NCBI RefSeq assembly: GCF_001401805.1
Contig: NZ_LKDW01000012.1
Span: 59,060-123,059 of the forward strand
Length of the DNA: 64,000 nucleotides
Direction: 5' to 3'
Source of the DNA: Pseudoalteromonas sp. P1-25
GTDB taxonomy: Bacteria; Pseudomonadota; Gammaproteobacteria; Enterobacterales; Alteromonadaceae
The translations under genes were made by a program, and so were the position numbers. The notes beneath the pieces were generated by a model. The model was not told the DNA's origin. It made no database searches and saw only the letters and a program-made list of their open reading frames with translations. Shown here piece by piece: positions 55,813 to 64,000 of this stretch; position 1 is the first letter of the stretch, and each line of letters starts with the position of its first letter.

Positions 55813-57627
55813 TTATTGTGCGCTGGCGCGCACTGCAGCTAGGTGGGTGGCAAAATCATCGGCGTTTAAAAATCCTGTAACGCGCTTTGAACTTAGCTCC
55901 TGCCCTTGTGTGTTAAAAAACAAAATACTGGGTAAACCAAACACAGTAAACTCTTCCATTAGCTCAATGGTGGTGTCATCACTTTGTGTTAAATCGATTT
56001 GAATTAACTGATAGTAACTAAACTCACTCTGCACGTTAGGATCAGGGAATGTGTAATGCTCAAACTCTTTACATGCCACACACCAATCGGCGTATAAATC
56101 AACCATCACCAGTTTACCTTGCTGATTTGCCCCAGCAACGGCCTTTTTTAACTCGGTTAAATTAGCCACTTGTTTAAACTCATTACTTTGCTGACTAACC
56201 TGCTCAATCTGTTGCACTGGCCAAATAACATTTTTAGCTAACGTAAAACCGGTAACTACTAAAAATGTAGCACTAAACCAAAGCGTGGTTTTAAGTTTGC
56301 TTTGTGGCTGTGCACTTTGCCAATAGTGTAAGTAAACGGCCGTTGCCAGAGCTAAAATACCCGCCAAAAGTAAAATAATGTCCGCACTAATTATGCGCTC
56401 TAATAAAATAAGCGGCACTACAAGCATAATAAAGCCAAATAATGTTTTAACTTGCTCCATCCAACCGCCCGCTTTAGGAAGCAACTTTCCTCCAGACGTA
56501 CCAAGTAATAAAAGCGGTAGGCCCATTCCTAAACTTAATACGTACAGGGTTAAACCACCGACAAGGTAGTCACCACTTTGGGCTACAAATAACAGCGCAG
56601 CTGATAACGGTGCTGTGGTACAAGGTGATGCAATTAACCCCGACAATACCCCCATTAAAAACACACCAAGGTAATTGCCGCCTTTTTGGTTATTACTAAC
56701 TTGCGTTAGCTTGCTCATCATGGCGCTGGGTAACTTGATTTCGTACCAGCCAAACATCGACATTGCGAGCAATACAAACAGTAAACTAAAACTAATAAGT
56801 ACATAAGGGTGTTGTAAGTACCCCTGCACTTGCCCGCCTAAAGCCGCCACTACTAACCCTAATGCAGCATAAGTAAGCGCCATACCTTGTATATATACAA
56901 ACGACAGCGCAAACGCTTTTTTAGTAGATAGATTTTGCTGTCCTGCAATTAAGCTCGATAAAATAGGAAACATAGGGAACACACACGGTGTAAACGCAAG
57001 CCCCACCCCAACAGCAAAAAATATAAGTAAATTGGTTATTAAACTTTGACTTGCTAATCGCTCTGTAAAGCCTAAGTCTTGAGTGGGTGTGTTATTTTGG
57101 TTACGTGATGAGTCTACAGAAGGGGTTAATGCGCTTAATGTATCACCGGTATTAGCAGATGGCTTGTTACCTTGCGCTTGTTCTGAGGCAATAACGCTTA
57201 AAGGAATGCTAATCACCTCTGGCGGGTAACACAGCCCTGCTTTGGCACAGCCCTGATAACGCACCTTTACAACAGCACCCTCTGTAACATTACTGAGCTT
57301 ACTTATAACACTTACACTATTGAAAAAAACTTCGGTTTTGCCAAAAAACTCGTCTTCAATTATTTCGCCAGTACCGGCGTCGCCTACCTTTATGTTGGCA
57401 CCTTTGGCGATAATTTCTATTTTCTTTTTATAAAGGTAATAGTCAGGGGCTATATCCCACCCCACAAATAAAGTGCTACCTTGCTGATCAAAATCAAATA
57501 CAAACGCTTGGTCTACGGGTAAAAAGGTTTGCTGTGGCGGGGCAAGTAAATCACCTAGCACATTATTGGTGTTTGCCTTTACCGGAAGCGCCAGCAAGCT
57601 AACCAATAATAAAAAGAAAAACCGCAT
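55813..57627 (-). CDS. dsbD: Thiol:disulfide interchange protein DsbD
   Basis: The 604-residue protein has a signal peptide (ending PVKANTNN) and an N-terminal periplasmic domain with a cysteine pair (CAKAGLC). Eight membrane segments follow (about 205-470, with one cysteine in FTPCVFPMFP and one in IASPCTTAPL). The C-terminal thioredoxin domain has active site YADWCVACKEF (Cys516, Cys519). It carries electrons from cytoplasmic thioredoxin to periplasmic partners such as DsbC and the cytochrome c maturation system. The start overlaps the cutA stop by one base. Confidence 0.96.
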   Translation of the reverse strand: MRFFFLLLVSLLALPVKANTNNVLGDLLAPPQQTFLPVDQAFVFDFDQQGSTLFVGWDIAPDYYLYKKKIEIIAKGANIKVGDAGTGEIIEDEFFGKTEVFFNSVSVISKLSNVTEGAVVKVRYQGCAKAGLCYPPEVISIPLSVIASEQAQGNKPSANTGDTLSALTPSVDSSRNQNNTPTQDLGFTERLASQSLITNLLIFFAVGVGLAFTPCVFPMFPILSSLIAGQQNLSTKKAFALSFVYIQGMALTYAALGLVVAALGGQVQGYLQHPYVLISFSLLFVLLAMSMFGWYEIKLPSAMMSKLTQVSNNQKGGNYLGVFLMGVLSGLIASPCTTAPLSAALLFVAQSGDYLVGGLTLYVLSLGMGLPLLLLGTSGGKLLPKAGGWMEQVKTLFGFIMLVVPLILLERIISADIILLLAGILALATAVYLHYWQSAQPQSKLKTTLWFSATFLVVTGFTLAKNVIWPVQQIEQVSQQSNEFKQVANLTELKKAVAGANQQGKLVMVDLYADWCVACKEFEHYTFPDPNVQSEFSYYQLIQIDLTQSDDTTIELMEEFTVFGLPSILFFNTQGQELSSKRVTGFLNADDFATHLAAVRASAQ

Positions 57628-57947
57628 TAATTTAATACCTCATCCATCCAATGAAAATAAGCCAAATTACCGGTGGCCACATCAACCACCTGAATTTCGG
57701 GTACTTCGTAACTATGTAAACTTTTAATGGTTTCAAAAACATCATTCATTTTTTCTGATTTTGTTTTAATCAGTAGTTTTGCTTCTATCTCTTCAGCCAC
57801 ATCGCCTTCCCACATATAAACTGAGGTCATATTTGGTAAAATATTTACACACGCCGCTAATTTTTGCGCTACAAGTGCTTTTGCTAAAGTGCGCGCTTCA
57901 GCCTCATCTTTGCACGTGGTAAATATCAATTTAAATTGCGTAGTCAT
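57627..57947 (-). CDS. cutA: Divalent-cation tolerance protein CutA
   Basis: The 106-residue protein matches CutA1 (TTCKDEAEARTLAKALVAQK, LAACVNILPNMTSVYMWEG, SLHSYEVPEIQVVDV). These small trimers are linked to copper tolerance in E. coli, where cutA also lies directly before dsbD. The molecular role is unsettled. A gap of about 190 bases separates it from the divergent fxsA gene. Confidence 0.95.
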   Translation of the reverse strand: MTTQFKLIFTTCKDEAEARTLAKALVAQKLAACVNILPNMTSVYMWEGDVAEEIEAKLLIKTKSEKMNDVFETIKSLHSYEVPEIQVVDVATGNLAYFHWMDEVLN

Positions 57948-58135
57948 AATTAACCTTTACTAATTTATAGGGAACTAATGCAATAGTATCTGATAGCTAA
58001 TGTAATGTGTAGGCGATGAATAATTGTAGATATTAAGCAATTATTAATCACTTTAAGCTCAACCTTGAAAATAGACCCTTTCACCCTCACTTATATTTCA
58101 TTCACTCTTTTGAGTGCCATTATTTAGAGAGCCCT

Positions 58136-58612
58136 ATGTTTAGATTTTTATTTGTGTTGTTTATTATCATTCCTATCATCGAAATTGCGCTACTAATACA
58201 GGTTAGCGATGTAATTGGTGGGTTTGCGACTATAGCCCTAGTGATTATTACGGCTATTTTGGGCGCCAGAATGGTTAAACAACAAGGTATGGGTGCATTA
58301 CAAAATGCACAAAGCCAAATGGCCCAAGGGCAAATGCCAGCTAAAGAATTATTTACCGGTATTTGCGTGATCATTGCGGGTGTTTTATTACTAACCCCAG
58401 GCATTATGACCGATGTATTCGGCCTACTATTATTAACCCCTTCAATACGCAATAAACTGGCTGCAGGCCTTGCAAGTCAGGCAACGGTGCGTATGAGCAC
58501 AGGTGCACAACAAGGCACTTCAGCCTTTACACAACACCCACACTCGCAGCAAGAACAACAGCATGTAAATAAACCAACGACCATTGATGGCGAATATGAG
58601 AGAAAAGATTAA
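58136..58612 (+). CDS. fxsA: FxsA-family membrane protein
   Basis: The 158-residue protein has about three to four hydrophobic segments (about 2-22, 25-46, 78-106). The family motif GGFATIALVIITAILGARMVKQQG is followed by a Gln-rich cytoplasmic tail (about 115-158). In E. coli FxsA overproduction relieves phage T7 exclusion by the F plasmid; its normal role is unknown. As in E. coli it lies just before groES, but the sigma-32-type promoter sits between, so it is probably transcribed separately. Confidence 0.92.
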   Translation: MFRFLFVLFIIIPIIEIALLIQVSDVIGGFATIALVIITAILGARMVKQQGMGALQNAQSQMAQGQMPAKELFTGICVIIAGVLLLTPGIMTDVFGLLLLTPSIRNKLAAGLASQATVRMSTGAQQGTSAFTQHPHSQQEQQHVNKPTTIDGEYERKD

Positions 58613-58630
58613 AAATTTATCGATTTTTCT

Positions 58631-58659
58631 CTTGGAATTTTACACTCTACCCCCATTAA
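58631..58659 (+). promoter_or_regulatory. Sigma-32-type heat-shock promoter of groES-groEL
   Basis: CTTGGAA (58631-58637), 13 bases, CCCCATTAA (58651-58659). Both elements and the spacing fit the sigma-32 consensus, and the groES start is about 60 bases downstream. No CIRCE inverted repeat is seen. Confidence 0.85.
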
Positions 58660-58721
58660 TGAATGCAAATTAGAAAAGCTTTTTTCTGTACTGTTCAGAA
58701 ACTGTTAGGAGAACTAAAAAA

Positions 58722-59009
58722 ATGAACATTCGTCCTTTACAAGATCGCGTAATCGTTAAGCGTCTAGAAGAAGAAACCAAGTCTGCTGGCGGTATTGTAT
58801 TAACTGGCTCTGCAGCTGAAAAATCAACTCGCGGAGAAGTTATTGCTGTTGGCAATGGTCGCGTTCTAGATAACGGTGACGTTAGAGCTTTAGAAGTAAA
58901 AGCCGGTGACACTGTGTTATTTGGCTCATATGTTGAAAAAACTGAAAAGATCGAAGGTCAAGAGTACCTGATCATGCGTGAAGACAACATTTTAGGCATT
59001 GTAGGCTAA
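58722..59009 (+). CDS. groS: Co-chaperonin GroES
   Basis: The 95-residue protein begins [20 protein letters not shown] and has the mobile loop [20 protein letters not shown] that docks on GroEL. It forms the heptameric lid of the folding chamber. AGGAG precedes the ATG, and groEL follows after 48 bases. Confidence 0.99.
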   Translation: MNIRPLQDRVIVKRLEEETKSAGGIVLTGSAAEKSTRGEVIAVGNGRVLDNGDVRALEVKAGDTVLFGSYVEKTEKIEGQEYLIMREDNILGIVG

Positions 59010-59045
59010 CCCTACTTTTCGTTTAACAAACATTTAAGAATTTAG

Positions 59046-60707
<1,662 letters not shown>

Positions 60708-60736
60708 TCATCCTCCTTTAGGCACCTTGCTTATAT

Positions 60737-60762
60737 AAAAACCCAGCTTCGGCTGGGTTTTT
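60737..60762 (+). terminator. Terminator of groES-groEL
   Basis: Eleven-base stem AAAAACCCAGC / GCTGGGTTTTT with a stable TTCG tetraloop, then TTGTTTTTT. Confidence 0.95.
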
Positions 60763-60880
60763 GTTTTTTAGTACAAGCCTATTGTTATTGCTTAATTTAC
60801 CTCCACATCTATACCATGAGTTATTGGATTAAAGGTAAAAGGATTTGCTTAATAATAATTAAATAATCACCTTCTTTGTT

Positions 60881-61111
60881 TTGGTACTACTTATCTCAGG
60901 GTTAGTGGTATTTATTGCCTGGATTATGCTTAAGCCCGTTATATGGGGCAAGAGCATGTCTAAAGGAGCGTATTTATTTTTAGCGCTTTTTCCACTAATT
61001 TCACTTATGCCTATTCCACCCCCTACTTATGAGAATGTTCAAAAGGCCAAGCAAGAGCAGCGTAAACGCAAAGAGGACTCAGGTGACGACCCTACTAATG
61101 AAGATGAGTAA
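60881..61111 (+). CDS. Small membrane protein of unknown function
   Basis: An open frame of 76 residues from a TTG start. It predicts two hydrophobic segments (about 1-21 and 30-47, ending SLMPIPPP) and a strongly charged C-terminus (KAKQEQRKRKEDSGDDPTNEDE). The pattern looks like a real small inner-membrane protein. The start is weak: no ATG and no clear ribosome-binding site, and the frame is closed by a stop at 60860. Confidence 0.5.
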   Translation: MVLLISGLVVFIAWIMLKPVIWGKSMSKGAYLFLALFPLISLMPIPPPTYENVQKAKQEQRKRKEDSGDDPTNEDE

Positions 61112-61335
61112 ACCAGTTTAGCTGCGTAAATTAAAACACTTTTTAAGGATGCTTTAAGCATGCTCTAAGGTTTAAAATCGAGTGAAGCCTTATATTGCTA
61201 GCCCTATATGCAAAGCCAATGTATAACGTATATCTCCTCTTAAAATAAGCTTTAATAAACATTTACCTAAACTATTCAACCCTGTATTGATATGTGAAAA
61301 TACACCGACATAAAACAACTTTAGGTTTTTAAGTT
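61112..61335. other. Intergenic region before the VOC gene
   Basis: 224 bases, AT-rich, without a visible gene or strong hairpin. It should contain the VOC gene promoter. Confidence 0.5.
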
Positions 61336-61728
61336 ATGCCAAAGCAACATATAGGTAGTATTGCTCTTGTTGTAAAAGACTATGACGAAGCAATCGCATT
61401 TTATACAAAAAAGTTAAGCTTTGAATTAGTGGAAGATACGGATTTAGGTGATGGTAAACGCTGGGTGTTAATAACCCCACCCAACTCAAACGGCACACAC
61501 ATATTACTTGCACAAGCCACAGAGCCAGAGCAGTTTAACGCTGTTGGCAATCAAGCAGGTGGCCGCGTATGGCTATTTTTAAATACTGACAACTTTTGGC
61601 GCGATTACGAAAGCATGCTAGAAAATGGCGTAGTATTTCATGAGCAGCCTCGTAATGAGCCTTACGGTACGGTGGCCGTGTTTGAAGATCTTTATGGTAA
61701 CAAATGGGATCTTATTCAACAGAGCTAA
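61336..61728 (+). CDS. VOC-family protein (glyoxalase/bleomycin-resistance fold)
   Basis: The 130-residue protein has the paired beta-alpha-beta-beta-beta modules of the vicinal oxygen chelate fold. HIGSIALVVKDYDEAIAFYT gives the first ligand (histidine) and VFEDLYGNKWDLIQ the last part with an acidic ligand. Members include dioxygenases, glyoxalases and drug-binding proteins, and the substrate cannot be assigned. It ends four bases before the convergent nnrDE stop, with no terminator between. Confidence 0.85.
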   Translation: MPKQHIGSIALVVKDYDEAIAFYTKKLSFELVEDTDLGDGKRWVLITPPNSNGTHILLAQATEPEQFNAVGNQAGGRVWLFLNTDNFWRDYESMLENGVVFHEQPRNEPYGTVAVFEDLYGNKWDLIQQS

Positions 61729-61732
61729 ATAC

Positions 61733-63205
61733 TTAGTTGATTAACGACCTGACTATTTGAAATAAATCCGAGGGTAGCATGCCGCGCTGCCCTTGCTCTT
61801 CAGCCGCAACCTCACCAGCTCGAGCATGGAGAGTTACCCCGTATCGTGCTGCTTCGTCGATACTAAGACCTTGAGCAAGCAATGCACCGATAATACCTGT
61901 CAGTACGTCGCCACTCCCTCCCACGGCAAGTGCTGCATTGCCATTTTCACACACCCAAGTGCTTTTACCATTATCAATTAAAGATCCAGCACCTTTTAAT
62001 ATGCAAGTAGCGTTATACCGTTTTGCGCATAATCGCACGCTATCAAACCTATTTGACTCTATTTCAGAGGTATTTTTGCTAATGAGCCTAGCCGCCTCAC
62101 CAGGATGCGGAGTAAGAACACATTGAGCCAATGTATAAGCACTTGCATTTTCAGCTAATAAATTAAGTGCATCAGCATCAAGTACAAGCGGCATATTGTG
62201 CTCTTGGCAATAGTGCATTACTGTGCAAAACGTTTTTTTAGCCCATTCATCCTGCCCAAGTCCAGGACCAAGTACAACACAAGTTGCCCACTCTAAAGCC
62301 TGCTCAAGGTTTTCACTCATGACCATTAATTCTGGCCTACCGATACTTATTGGCATAATAGAGCTTTGGTGCGTATACACCTTCACCATCCCCGCTCCTG
62401 CTCGAAGCGCAGCTTCACTGCTTAGTCTGATTGCTCCCGCAGTACCTTGGTTGCCCCCTACGCATAATAACTTGCCATGATTGCCCTTATGGCTATTTAA
62501 AGCCCGAGAGCCCAAGCGATTAAAGCTGTCTATATTTATTAAATGAGCACAAGGTGAAGCGAGCTGACTAAAAGTATCTTCAATTGCTAATTCATCGAGA
62601 ATCAACTCACCGGCATGTTGTTTACCTGTCCCTGTAGAAAGGCCTTGTTTAATCGCAATAAAAGTAAGCGTTTTTGTAGCTTGAATAGCTGCGCCTAATA
62701 CTTCACCTGTATTTGCATCAATCCCTGAGGGAACATCGATACTTAAAACAGGCTTTTCGCTTTGGTTGATGGCAGTAATAATCTCACAATATTTTTCACG
62801 AACAGGTGAATTAAGGCCAGTACCCAGTAATCCATCTATTACACAGTCGCAGCAATCTAAGTCACTCTTAGTAAACTCGTTAACTATGCCACCATTATCA
62901 AGCCATAGCTGCTTTGCTTTAGCAGCGTCACCACTGAGTGTTTTTGCAGGATCTATAGCGCAAACTTTAACCTCTGCACCCGAGTCCTTAATTAAACGCG
63001 CGGCTATGTAAGCATCACCCGCATTATTGCCATTACCTGCAATAATTAAAGTGAGCTTAGCGTTAAAAGACTGCCACTGCTTGTATACGGACTCCCCCGC
63101 TCGCTGCATTAAAGTAAATAAATCTATTCCACATTGCTTAGCCGCCTCTCCCTCATAGGAGCGAACCTGCTCTTTCGTGTAAATATGCCTTTGTTTATTT
63201 AACAT
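61733..63205 (-). CDS. nnr: Bifunctional NAD(P)H-hydrate epimerase / ADP-dependent dehydratase
   Basis: From the ATG at 63205 the product has 490 residues. The N-terminal YjeF epimerase domain (about 1-215) has LIIAGNGNNAGDAYIAARL, GLLGTGLNSPV and SIDVPSGIDANTGEV. The C-terminal ribokinase-like dehydratase domain (about 225-490) has GNQGTAGAIRLSSEAALRAG, LVLDADALNLLAE and NAALAVGGSGDVLTG. It repairs hydrated NADH and NADPH. The longer frame from 63379 adds 58 residues unlike the family. In E. coli the gene lies directly before tsaE; here it is 8.6 kb away. Confidence 0.94.
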   Translation of the reverse strand: MLNKQRHIYTKEQVRSYEGEAAKQCGIDLFTLMQRAGESVYKQWQSFNAKLTLIIAGNGNNAGDAYIAARLIKDSGAEVKVCAIDPAKTLSGDAAKAKQLWLDNGGIVNEFTKSDLDCCDCVIDGLLGTGLNSPVREKYCEIITAINQSEKPVLSIDVPSGIDANTGEVLGAAIQATKTLTFIAIKQGLSTGTGKQHAGELILDELAIEDTFSQLASPCAHLINIDSFNRLGSRALNSHKGNHGKLLCVGGNQGTAGAIRLSSEAALRAGAGMVKVYTHQSSIMPISIGRPELMVMSENLEQALEWATCVVLGPGLGQDEWAKKTFCTVMHYCQEHNMPLVLDADALNLLAENASAYTLAQCVLTPHPGEAARLISKNTSEIESNRFDSVRLCAKRYNATCILKGAGSLIDNGKSTWVCENGNAALAVGGSGDVLTGIIGALLAQGLSIDEAARYGVTLHARAGEVAAEEQGQRGMLPSDLFQIVRSLIN

Positions 63206-63358
63206 AGAAACTCGCCATAAATAAGTGTGTAGATCTTCTATAACTATAGCTTGGGATAAAAGAGCACTTTTCAATAGTGGATTTAGCGTGCTAAACAGCA
63301 TTGAAACTAAAATTGAAGGCTTTATTACCAAGAGTTCGAGTTCTGTAGTGGTTTTTTT

Positions 63359-63389
63359 CGCGGGTTTCGTGATACCCAACCCACGCTAC
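63359..63389 (-). repeat. REP-like palindrome, copy 1
   Basis: On the minus strand a GTAG head is followed by CGTGGGTT, an 11-base loop and AACCCGCG (one G-T-type mismatch in the stem). A GTAG or GGAG head before a palindrome is the hallmark of REP elements mobilised by RAYT transposases. Confidence 0.6.
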
Positions 63390-63447
63390 AGAGACAGGTG
63401 GGTAATGTGTAAAGGCATATATTGCACTTTTCTTTCGACGTAAAAAA

Positions 63448-63467
63448 CCGCTTCATTTCTGAAGCGG
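63448..63467 (-). terminator. rrn-type terminator, copy 1
   Basis: Eight-base stem CCGCTTCA / TGAAGCGG with a four-base loop. On the minus strand it is followed by TTTTTTACG and preceded by GAGAAAG. It lies just downstream (minus sense) of a 5S-tail-like segment. Confidence 0.75.
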
Positions 63468-63480
63468 CTTTCTCGTATCT

Positions 63481-63503
63481 GGAGCCTGGTGATGTCGTGG
63501 TGC
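63481..63503 (-). repeat. Segment resembling the 3-prime end of 5S rRNA, copy A
   Basis: The minus strand reads CACCACGACATCACCAGGC followed by TCC. The last part matches 12 of 13 bases of GACATCGCCAGGC, the usual end of gammaproteobacterial 5S rRNA. The bases further upstream do not look like 5S, so it is at most a relic. Confidence 0.45.
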
Positions 63504-63649
63504 CGATAGCAGTGGAGAGTCACTAACAGATGCTGCCTATCATCGCTTAATGTGTTGGATAACCAAAACACGGTTCACAAAGAGGCGCTGCGCTTAGGAG
63601 ACGCTACGCTTTAGAGAAGAACATGCTGAATATTTCTTTTCTTATATTG

Positions 63650-63749
63650 GGAGCATGGCAATGTCCTGGTGCCCACAGCGATGAAGAGACACATAGCAAA
63701 GTACTCTTAATGTTTTTTAATAGGATTCACTGGGCACTGAGGTGGTCGT
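63650..63749. repeat. 100-base direct repeat, copy 1 (contains 5S-tail-like segment B)
   Basis: About 91 percent identical by my count (nine differences) to 63901-64000. At its left end the minus strand carries GGACATTGCCATGC, a weaker 5S-tail match. No terminator accompanies this copy. Confidence 0.7.
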
Positions 63750-63763
63750 CGCGTTCTTTTACC

Positions 63764-63794
63764 CGTGGGTTTCATGATACTCAACCCACGCTAC
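63764..63794 (-). repeat. REP-like palindrome, copy 2
   Basis: On the minus strand GTAG, CGTGGGTT, an 11-base loop and a perfect AACCCACG. It is nearly identical to copy 1 about 405 bases to the left. Confidence 0.65.
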
Positions 63795-63863
63795 AAAGTA
63801 CTGGTTGTGCAGCTGATAACTGACGGCTGATAGCTAATATTTTCACTTTCTTACAGACGCAAA

Positions 63864-63891
63864 AAAGCCGCTTCATTTCTAAAGCGGCTTT
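63864..63891 (-). terminator. rrn-type terminator, copy 2
   Basis: Ten-base stem AAAGCCGCTT / AAGCGGCTTT with an eight-base loop. The minus strand continues with more T. It is a clear relative of copy 1, including the flanking GAGAAAG. Confidence 0.8.
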
Positions 63892-63900
63892 CTCTTATTC

Positions 63901-64000
63901 GGAGCCTAGCAATGTCGTGGTGCCCACAGCGGTAGAGAGTCACATAGCAAAGTACTCTTAATGTTTTCTAATGGGATTCACTGGGCACTGAGGTGGTCGT
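63901..64000. repeat. 100-base direct repeat, copy 2 (contains 5S-tail-like segment C), cut by the right edge
   Basis: Repeat of 63650-63749 at a distance of 251 bases. Its left end on minus reads GACATTGCTAGGC (11 of 13 bases of the 5S end) followed by TCC, a short spacer and the second terminator. The unit may continue beyond the window. Confidence 0.7.

Noticed and set aside
63206..63379. N-terminal extension of nnrDE
   Set aside because: The 58 extra residues are unlike the family, and the internal ATG at 63205 gives the expected N-terminus.
63481..63600. Complete 5S rRNA gene
   Set aside because: Only the last 13-15 bases resemble 5S; the rest of the expected 115-120 bases cannot be aligned.
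63623..63823. 66-residue plus-strand frame in the right-end repeats
   Set aside because: It crosses the 100-base repeat and a REP palindrome; the repeat copy does not keep the frame. Not a gene.

Overview
The window looks like a chromosomal segment of a marine gammaproteobacterium of the order Alteromonadales, most likely Pseudoalteromonas. This is inferred from the low GC content, the tsaE-amiB-mutL-miaA-hfq-hflX-hflK-hflC-purA order, MotX of a sodium-driven polar flagellum, and the general style of the proteins. No database search was run. No prophage, insertion sequence, CRISPR array or complete rRNA gene is visible.

Layout. 1-6 kb is phosphate metabolism: the start of a large PstC-like phosphate permease (minus) with a Pho box, gcvR, then ppk-ppx (polyphosphate synthesis and degradation) behind a second Pho-box-like site inside a perfect inverted repeat. 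6-13 kb holds a four-helix-type hypothetical protein, a CusCBA-type copper/silver RND efflux operon with a CusF-like domain fused to CusB, a palindromic MITE-like repeat and a small Cys/His/Met-rich exported protein. 13-20 kb is mixed: PqiA-like protein, EAL-HDOD protein, solute-binding protein, PhnA/YjdM, a YbaY-META lipoprotein, rlmJ, a coiled-coil protein plus zapA, and a metallo-beta-lactamase-fold protein. 20-27 kb has mltD, slyD and two convergent groups that look like sugar-acid catabolism (SDR and amidohydrolase on plus; enolase-superfamily dehydratase and class II aldolase on minus), then a cytochrome c. 27-30 kb carries a DUF2058 protein, an MFS transporter, a prolyl-tRNA deacylase, a lipoprotein and tRNA-Ala(TGC).

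30.4-37.2 kb is the most unusual part: a three-gene plus-strand signalling operon of a periplasmic solute-binding protein without transporter partners, a hybrid histidine kinase with a TorS-like sensor, a degenerate receiver, a true receiver and an HPt domain, and a REC-PAS-GGDEF-EAL protein. The likely logic is extracellular ligand to phosphorelay to cyclic-di-GMP turnover. proBA follows on minus, then an 846-base AT-rich gap with an orphan terminator and a compact structured block (possible small RNA or leader), then a cation/proton antiporter.

42-55.6 kb is housekeeping on the minus strand: motX, purA, hflCK, hflX, hfq, miaA, mutL, amiB, tsaE, accC, accB, aroQ. 55.8-61.7 kb has dsbD-cutA, fxsA, groES-groEL behind a sigma-32-type promoter, a small membrane protein and a VOC protein. 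61.7-63.2 kb is nnrDE. The last 650 bases are non-coding and repetitive: two REP-like palindromes with a GTAG head, two rrn-type terminators and three segments resembling the 3-prime tail of 5S rRNA, suggesting an rRNA operon or its debris at or beyond the right edge.
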